Positions 58,525-64,000 of a stretch of DNA of 64,000 nucleotides are shown one piece after another. The stretch's first letter is position 1. Each line of letters starts with the position of its first letter. The notes beneath the pieces were generated by a model. That model saw only the letters and a list, made by a program, of their open reading frames with translations, did no database searches and was not told the origin of the DNA. The DNA is from Fistularia commersonii (taxonomy: Eukaryota; Chordata; Actinopteri; Syngnathiformes; Fistulariidae): contig JBBMNZ010000027.1 of NCBI GenBank assembly GCA_037954325.1, forward strand, positions 5,769,001 through 5,833,000, given 5' to 3'. A program made the translations under genes and the position numbers.

Positions 58525-61500
58525 TATCATTATCATCCCTGAGAAGCAAGTGCCTCTTCTTTCTCATATATGATTAGGCATTTAATAAACATAACTATTT
58601 TCTTCATTTTCAAATCATCAAATCTCTGACAACACCAAATATTTTTTGACACGTTGAAAACTGAAGATGTAAGACAAGATGAAATCTTCAAAAATAATTT
58701 TAATTTCTAAGATGGAGAGCCTGAAGAGAAGGTAAAAATTAAAAGGCTTTATCAATGTTTTGGAAACTGTTAGCTACTGATCAATAGCTGCAAATGGGAT
58801 ATTATCGGTAATAGCACTAAAAACAGCACTTCAGTATGGAATTAATATGATTAATATGCATGCCAAAAAGGATATTTAAAACCTCTGGATCAACTGCTAT
58901 TACAACACTTTTGTCATCTTTCAACATCACATATAGATTCCTTATCTTTTTGTTTTACAGGTAACAGGTCTGGAAGCAGGTGGCTCATATGTTTTCCGAG
59001 TGCGTGCTGCCAATGCTGCAGGAGTGGGAATGGCATCAATGCCCTCTGACCCTGTAACTGCCAAGGCTGTGGAAGGTAACTCCTCATATAATTAACACTG
59101 AGTCAAGTAACTGCATTTATATAAAAATGTAAAGTGAAAAAAACAATGATTTGTATTAATACACCTAATCTGAATCTGCACTTGGAACAAAAAAAGATGA
59201 AAAAATAAAGAACAGCTATGCAATCTAAATGGACCTGAAAATAAAGAACAATTGAGTAATTGTTTGGAATTATTTTGTATAATTAATGCCATTTGTGTTT
59301 TTCATAGGTTCGGAGGAGGTGTCCTGCTCCGTGGACAAGAAGTCCGGTGACATTGTTCTTTCTTTCAGTTCCTGCCAAATGAATGAGGGCTCTCAGTTCA
59401 TCTGGAAGAAAGATTATAAGGAGATCACAGATTTCTCTCATGGAGTGGTGATTAAAACGGAAGGAAACCAGTACGGTCATCGTACACACACACCCTCGCA
59501 CAGACATGATTTGGTACATGAATTTGTGTGTGTCTCACCTGTGTGCTTTCTTGCAGGTCCAAGCTTGTCTTTAAGAATGCAGATAAAGAGGACTTTGGAA
59601 CATACTCTGTTTCCGTCACCAACACTCAGGGTGTCTCCTCAAGCTACTTCATCTCCTCTGAAGGTGCGGTTAATTTACTGCTCTCTGCCCAAAACCAACA
59701 AAATCCAAATGTGCACAACATTCAAAAAACCCACAACAGTTCATGAAGAACAGCTGATCAATGAATGGCCTTTGACTTAAACCATTTTACATATCATAAT
59801 AGATAACATTGTTATTTAAAATATTTGAACCTTTATCTTGTTCTCCTTTGGTAAGTATTAGCATTATGTTAGATGTTTGTTTCATTTGTATGTAGAAGCG
59901 CAAACCTCAAAAGTCTTTCATATCTGGGTCATGAATATTTAAGCTTTTTTTTGTAGTTGAGAAATGAGGTGTGTAAGATAAAACAAAGATGAAAGTAATG
60001 AGACAGTGCTTCAAAATCATCCTCACTGAAATGTTGGAAAAAATGATTTCATTACGTGTTTGATGAATACTGGCACAGCTTATATTTTTCTCAGCTTGCT
60101 GCAACATTTGTGTTTAAACACTATATTATCATTGCAACAATTTTTTTTTATTGACAAATCTCACGGTTTTGTGTCAGAGTGTAACATGTTGTTTAACAAT
60201 GCACTGATTGCTTCCTGTTATGTCTGGAGTTTCTTTCAGTTTAATTTACAAACCCTGTCGCCTTGGACTGTTCTGTTCAACTCACCTGCATTATAATTAC
60301 ATTGGAGGGTCTTGTAATATTCTACAAAATCGTAATGCAATTTAAGCAAAAGTTTTGGGAAGAAACTGTTGACCGAAATGTACTACCTTCCCTCTGGCTA
60401 TCTCGGATTTATTCATTCTATTTCATTCCTTCGTTCTTTGCCTCGTCGAGGTTCACTGAGAGCACTGACTTACCTCGACTCGATGCTCATTCACGCAGAT
60501 GTCTTTCTGTTTCAGAGTTGAAAACAATGCTGGCACTCAGTTATGACATCAGACACCCGAGTAAGTACCTCTGGTTGACTCTTTCAATCTTGCATGATAT
60601 CCGTCTTTGTCCCTTAATCTCTCTTTCTTTGCAGTTTTCTTTATTTTGTCTCCAATCTGTTTTTCCAACAGTATTTTTCTCTTTCACTCTTTTACACCAT
60701 CACTCCTCTTTGTTCCGACAGTCTTTGAACCATTCAAATGTCTTGTTTTTTTCTCTTTCAGAAACATATTTCTCTTTTTATGTGATCAAAAAAGGGTCTT
60801 ACCTGTGTTTGCATCACCTGCCTAACCACTATTCAAATCTACTGTTCTTTAACACCCCATCCTACTCCTCTCCTCTCCTCTCCTCTCCTCTCCTCTCCTC
60901 TCCTCTCCTCTCCTCTCCTCTCCTCTCCTCTCCTCTCCTCTCCTCTCCTCTTTTTTCCTCTCCTCTCCTCTCCTCTCCTCTCCTCTCCTCTCCTCTCCTC
61001 TCCTCTCCTCTCCTCTCCTCTCCTCTCCTCTCCTCTCCTCTCCTCTCCTCTCCTCTCCTCTCCTCTCCTCTCCTCTCCTGACCTCTCCTCTCCTCTCCTC
61101 TCCTCTCCTCTCCTCTCCTCTCCTCTCCTCTCCTCTCCTCTCCTCTCCTCGCCTCTCCTCTCCTCGCCTCTCCTCTCCTCTTTTCTCCTCTTCCTCTTCC
61201 TTCCTCTCCTCTATGACTCCCTAGTCATCCCACTGAAATCAGAGTTGGCCTACAAGATTTTGGAGAGAGGCAGAATGCGATTCTGGCTGCAGGCTGAAGA
61301 GATTTCTTCAAACGTCACCTACAAATTCTTTGCTAATGACAAGGAACTGTCTGGTGCTGATGTAAGAAACACTGTTTTTTTAAACTTGTTACATAGAAAT
61401 GGAGGGGAAAAGCACAATCTGATTTCAGAATGAGGAAACAGTTGTGACAATATTTATGTCAGGAGCATTTCACAATCTTACAACAGAAATCACTGCAAAG

Positions 61501-63670
61501 CAGCATCTGTTATCTGACAGTCATTGCACACCTGCTGGTTTCATGACCAAGTCATATGACAATAAAAGTTAAATGTTACATTCCCTTCCCAGCCAAACAA
61601 GATGGGTCATGACTTGTCTACGGGCATCATTGAGTTCATCATGGACCGTGTTCTTCAGGAGAATGAAGGGACCTATTCCTGTCAGATCACAGATGGAGGA
61701 GGCAAAGCACAGAGCTCACTGGTTCTTATTGGAGATGGTAAGAGATCCATCGGCACCATCTCTTTTTTATAGTGCGGTTGAACCTGGCCAATGCACACCA
61801 AAGGGAAGTTAATCACTAAAGCTGTCTGGATCTGATATGTAGAGTCTCCTGTGCAAAGGTCACCTGCCATTGTCATATCATTATTTTTGGTTTTTGGAGG
61901 TAAATGGCAAGTCTCCGCAAGAATGATCAGAGCTTGTGGCATCATATTCGATTCACATCTTTTTGACATGGCAGCAATTCAAAACTTAAATGATGTGAGG
62001 GCGTGTTTCCTAGGGAGTGGACAGGTCTAGATCATCCAGTTCGGATGTGCTGAGTTTCAACAAGTCAAACAATGTGTCACACTGTGTGTAAGTTGAAGAG
62101 TCTTGCTGGAAAAAAAAAAACTTTCTTTCACAAGAAGCCATAACAGTGAACAAGTCACACCCTAATATATTAAGATTATTACCATAAGATTGTTTTCTAA
62201 CTTCTACCTTTTCACCGATAATACTCAATGGCATATATACTGGATGCTCAGTATGAATTGCTGCACTAATAAATCTCATCTCTGCAGTACAAATATAAAT
62301 ACCTGCATCAAGTGAGAGTTTAGGCTATGAATGCAGACAAATGGTTGGAGATATTATGAGAGAGTTGCCCAATGCATCATGGCTGCTCGCTTTGCAGTCA
62401 AGTCCTGTAGCAAGATAACCAGGGGATAGTTCAGGACAGGCTCGAGCAAGCCATTCCCGTAAACATTTTCAAAATGGTTGGCTCCCCAGTTCCAACATGC
62501 AAAATGCTTCGAAAGTATAAGGCCCAAAACTCTGCCTCTTATTTGATGTTTGCCATCTGTAGGAACCAAAAGTTGGTCAAAAATCCAGGGACTATAGTTT
62601 CGCAGTAAGGTACTGTGATTTATTGTAGATATAATGGTGGTTGGCAAATAAACAATCTCTGGGTAGAGAATTATGTTTTTCCCTTTATATTGAACCAGTG
62701 CAGAGGAGCTTAAAACCAGAGGTAGACGGTGATATACACAATGTTCTTTGGGGTCACACCCATTCAAGATAAGATGACTTACAGGTCTTTTTTCAGATGT
62801 TTTCGTTAAAAAATAAATCCTGAGCAAACATGTGGTGTTGTTGAAGCAAAGCAAATATGTCTTAGGAGGCTTTATTATTAAGTAGTAGGTTTCCAAAGTG
62901 TTACTGGACAATGGCCGTAATACCTGTTTTGTCTGAATTTAACTGCAGAAAAATCGACTTTTGATTGACTGGGAATGTATATTTGTTTAGGAATAATGTA
63001 GATTTTAGACAAGATTAGAGTAATCTGGCTACTATATAATCGTGTGTTATATGTATTAGAATTATATCAGTTCACTATAGGCCGCAAAGGGAAATGTCAG
63101 TAATCTAATGATTCACATTAGACATATTTTGCATGAACTAGATGAAACATTCATTGAAATTGATTAAATTAATATGAAAACCACATGGACATAGTCCAAA
63201 GTATGAGCCTCTCTTTGTTAATTTATTGATTCTCTGTTTCTATGTGCACAGCTTTCAAGGCAGCGCTAGCTGAAGCAGATTACCAGAGGAGAGAGTACAT
63301 TAGAGTCAAGGAGGGTAAGAAATCGAAAACATTATCCCCATTAGAGCTTGTGTGTTCTTTAGACTTTTCCTGGAACAACCCCAAAAAAATTAACCTGAGG
63401 AACAATCATGTAAGTCCCTGAGTGTATGGAAATGAACTGAGACTTTCTGATTTGGAAGTGGAACCTGAAAACTCTGCATGGACTCCTTTTAAATGGCTCA
63501 TAACATTAATTAGTCAAATAATACTTTAATATTAAAGCCAGTCAAATAACTGACCAGTGTTATATTTATGATTCCAACTTGTGTCCCAACTGTCTACAAC
63601 AGGTCCTCACTTTAGTGAGTTCCTGTCCCTTCAGGTTGGAGATGACTGTTCTGTCACTCTGGTTTGCAAG
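47650..63670 (+). CDS. myom2: Myomesin family, M-protein-like (partial, 3' end beyond window)
   Basis: M-protein is a sarcomeric M-band protein that links myosin filaments. Coding exons: 47650-47720, 49408-49465, 49670-49824, 50014-50100, 52299-52387, 52567-52617, 52755-52919, 53262-53423, 53796-53937, 54318-54517, 55010-55063, 55212-55339, 55831-56014, 56148-56322, 56464-56585, 56707-56894, 57525-57651, 57886-58064, 58961-59075, 59308-59470, 59557-59663, 60516-60560, 61225-61361, 61593-61737, 63252-63314, 63603-63670. They join in frame into 1,060 codons. Order: short N-terminal region, two Ig domains, five FN3 domains, then Ig domains separated by helical linkers; about three more Ig domains are expected outside the window. 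MYOM2 is favoured over MYOM1/3 by NRDYVIVSWKPPNTTTEGP, KICKYPVSGLFEG and SPRYAVFDLAEG, and by the lack of the MYOM1 EH insert. The two fish copies cannot be told apart here. Confidence 0.93.
49408..49465 (+). CDS. myom2: myom2 short exon, N-terminal region
   Basis: This 58-bp exon encodes SKEMVDRYEYKTKACIQEV, flanked by TTTTCAG and GTATGA. It has phase-compatible neighbours on both sides. With the preceding exon it makes an N-terminal region of about 60 residues before Ig1, compared with roughly 150 in human M-protein. Confidence 0.75.
49670..52387 (+). CDS. myom2: myom2 exons for Ig domain 1 (My2)
   Basis: Three exons (49670-49824, 50014-50100, 52299-52387) encode about residues 44-153. Ig landmarks: C strand cysteine in KLFCTVEGFPTP, tryptophan in IVKWYKDG and F strand DTAQYTAVACN, with the F-strand cysteine position shifted as in myomesins. 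RLRSHTVF before the first strand is typical of the family. The 2.2-kb intron 50101-52298 contains an RTE insertion with target-site duplication. Confidence 0.92.
51739..51939 (+). mobile_element. 5'-truncated RTE insertion with 13-bp target-site duplication
   Basis: The body 51752-51926 matches the last 175 bp or so of the RTE copy at 42.8 kb (GAAGACCAAAGAGAAGATTT, then a GTGACCCCTGAAGGGAAAAG end). It is flanked by perfect copies of AATAGGATCACAC at 51739-51751 and 51927-51939. It lies in the sense orientation in myom2 intron 5 and is probably recent. Confidence 0.9.
52567..53423 (+). CDS. myom2: myom2 exons for linker and Ig domain 2 (My3)
   Basis: Exons 52567-52617, 52755-52919 and 53262-53423 encode about residues 154-279. 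WFRDDTRLFDSKW arises only after joining across the intron, using donor GTGACT after GATG at 52919. KDDEGLYTLRM is the F strand. As in human M-protein, the usual F-strand cysteine is absent; here the B-strand cysteine is also replaced (ALTASMTL). Confidence 0.9.
53724..53760. repeat. Inverted repeat, 14-bp arms
   Basis: ATATCATATGTACC (53724-53737) and its exact reverse complement (53747-53760) are separated by 9 nt. The hairpin lies 35 nt upstream of the myom2 acceptor at 53795. Confidence 0.9.
53796..54517 (+). CDS. myom2: myom2 exons for FN3 domain 1
   Basis: Exons 53796-53937 and 54318-54517 encode about residues 280-393. FN3 landmarks: PGAPGAPMDL start, VSWKPP, GYFVDKCEVG, and FRVRAVNSHGISRAS. 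It is among the best conserved parts of the gene and the main basis for the M-protein assignment. Confidence 0.94.
55010..56014 (+). CDS. myom2: myom2 exons for linker and FN3 domain 2
   Basis: Exons 55010-55063, 55212-55339 and 55831-56014 encode about residues 394-515. Landmarks: PPGSPSGIYASE, VLSWKAP, WYYIEK, SPRYAVFDLAEGKQYKFRVLSAN. The third exon has a tandem CAGCAG acceptor that could add or omit one glutamine. The first exon (54 bp) is a variable linker. Confidence 0.92.
56148..56585 (+). CDS. myom2: myom2 exons for FN3 domain 3
   Basis: Exons 56148-56322 and 56464-56585 encode about residues 515-614. Landmarks: VPSAPGQVIATRETDTSV, IQWAPP, IGYYID, GETYVFRVQAINEIGLS. The donor AA|GTATGT pairs with A|TTTGTG in phase. 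Confidence 0.93.
56707..57651 (+). CDS. myom2: myom2 exons for FN3 domain 4
   Basis: Exons 56707-56894 and 57525-57651 encode about residues 614-719. Landmarks: PPSAPYDISLLNCDGHSM, LNWKKP, DYYVDKR, YQFQVYAANIAGLG. It ends in CETWTMPEP, which matches M-protein closely. There is no EH insert between FN3 domains 3 and 4, unlike embryonic myomesin-1. Confidence 0.93.
57886..59075 (+). CDS. myom2: myom2 exons for FN3 domain 5
   Basis: Exons 57886-58064 and 58961-59075 encode about residues 719-817. Landmarks: GPAYDLSNCEVRDNSVVV, WKAPVYTGSGPVTGYHV, and SYVFRVRAANAAGVGM. The intron between them carries a CA microsatellite. Confidence 0.93.
58466..58523. repeat. (CA)n microsatellite
   Basis: About 29 CA units in the myom2 intron between the two exons of FN3 domain 5. 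Confidence 0.97.
59308..59663 (+). CDS. myom2: myom2 exons for Ig domain after FN3 (My9)
   Basis: Exons 59308-59470 and 59557-59663 encode about residues 817-907. The intron is only 86 bp. Landmarks: FIWKKDYKEI, SKLVFKNADKEDFGTYSVSV, GVSSSYFISSE. The CAG codon for Q is split CA|G. Confidence 0.92.
60516..61737 (+). CDS. myom2: myom2 exons for helical linker and next Ig domain (My10)
   Basis: Exon 60516-60560 (45 bp) encodes LKTMLALSYDIRHP, part of the alpha-helix that links tandem Ig domains in the myomesin tail. Exons 61225-61361 and 61593-61737 encode the Ig domain: IPLKSELAYKILERG, RFWLQAEEI, EGTYSCQITDGGGKAQSSL. The acceptor of 61225 lies just downstream of a long CTCCT repeat. Confidence 0.9.
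60865..61212. repeat. (CTCCT)n pentanucleotide tract, about 340 bp
   Basis: A near-perfect CTCCT array with a few interruptions (TTTTTT near 60951, GAC near 61080, GCC near 61151 and 61165). It is pyrimidine-only on the myom2 sense strand and ends 12 nt before the acceptor AG of the exon at 61225. The long Ser-Pro-Leu-Leu open frame across it is an artefact. Confidence 0.97.
61738..63251 (+). other. myom2 intron with unexplained antisense open frames
   Basis: A 1.5-kb intron. On the minus strand, open frames cover 62354-62911 (185 codons) and, in another frame, 62010-62279 (89 codons). Neither was identified; see findings. Both could be chance or remains of an inserted element. Confidence 0.4.
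63252..63670 (+). CDS. myom2: myom2 exons for linker and start of next Ig domain (My11, truncated by window)
   Basis: Exon 63252-63314 encodes the helix FKAALAEADYQRREYIRVKE; exon 63603-63670 encodes GPHFSEFLSLQVGDDCSV and TLVCK, the start of the next Ig domain, phase 0 at its GTAAAC donor. Nothing after 63671 in the window continues the domain, so the next exon lies beyond 64,000. Confidence 0.9.
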
Positions 63671-64000
63671 GTAAACACAATCAATCTCAATGGATATTTT
63701 TCTGTAATTAAGCCGAAGCTGATTAGCCATGCTGTGGAAGGTGAAATCTGGATGCAAAAAAGGCTCTGTAATGATAAGGCTGCAATTGAAAATAACTACA
63801 GTTTTAATATTATCTAGTCTTGTTTGGTTTAGCGTGTCCTATATGATTTATCCAACTCTAAAATTAAAATTACAATGTTATGTCCCTCGGGAAATATAGA
63901 TTTATGATGATCATATCTGTGTAATAAAATCTAAGTAATGTAAATGTTTTTTTATAAAACAAATGGATGGATATTGTGCATAGCTATATACATTTAAGCA

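Noticed and set aside
60263..61081. 272-codon open frame ending in Ser-Pro-Leu-Leu repeats
   Set aside because: It crosses a real myom2 exon in the wrong frame and owes its length to the CTCCT array.

Overview
The window is nuclear DNA from a bony fish, most likely a teleost. The genes are vertebrate genes split by many GT-AG introns, the intergenic DNA is AT-rich, long CA/TG microsatellites are common, and the repeats are typical fish retroelements (RTE-like and L2/Rex1-like LINE fragments, tRNA-derived SINEs). All gene models below were built by reading exons, splice sites and reading-frame phase by eye; no alignment or database search was run.

Layout: (1) About 1-17.4 kb holds no gene I can recognise, only LINE/SINE fragments and a long TG microsatellite. 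(2) 19,207-35,248, minus strand: a complete ribosomal S6 kinase gene best matching RSK3 (rps6ka2), with 22 coding exons that join in frame into 746 residues; a probable 3' UTR runs down to about 17.4 kb and a CpG-rich promoter lies near 35.3-35.8 kb. (3) 37,879-41,974, minus strand: a complete acid ribonuclease T2 gene (rnaset2), 9 coding exons and 235 residues, with both catalytic motifs intact and a CpG-containing promoter near 43.6-44.0 kb that carries a CLEAR-like site. (4) 45.6 kb to the right edge, plus strand: the 5' two-thirds of a myomesin-family gene closest to M-protein (myom2), with a muscle-type promoter, a noncoding first exon and 26 coding exons that join in frame into 1,060 codons; the gene runs off the window.

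The rnaset2-rps6ka2 tandem is the order and orientation I recall for human 6q27, whereas human MYOM2 is on 8p23, so the rnaset2/myom2 junction looks like a synteny breakpoint. rnaset2 and myom2 are head to head, with promoters about 1.6-1.9 kb apart. The three genes do not form one pathway: a MAPK-pathway kinase, a lysosomal/secreted RNase and a sarcomeric M-band protein.

The points most worth a second look are the altered C-terminal kinase domain and tail of the RSK gene, repeats placed directly against splice acceptors (a UG tract before an rps6ka2 exon; a roughly 340-bp CTCCT tract before a myom2 exon), the paired MEF2/CArG sites at the myom2 promoter, the CLEAR-like site at rnaset2, and a pair of unexplained antisense open frames inside a myom2 intron.
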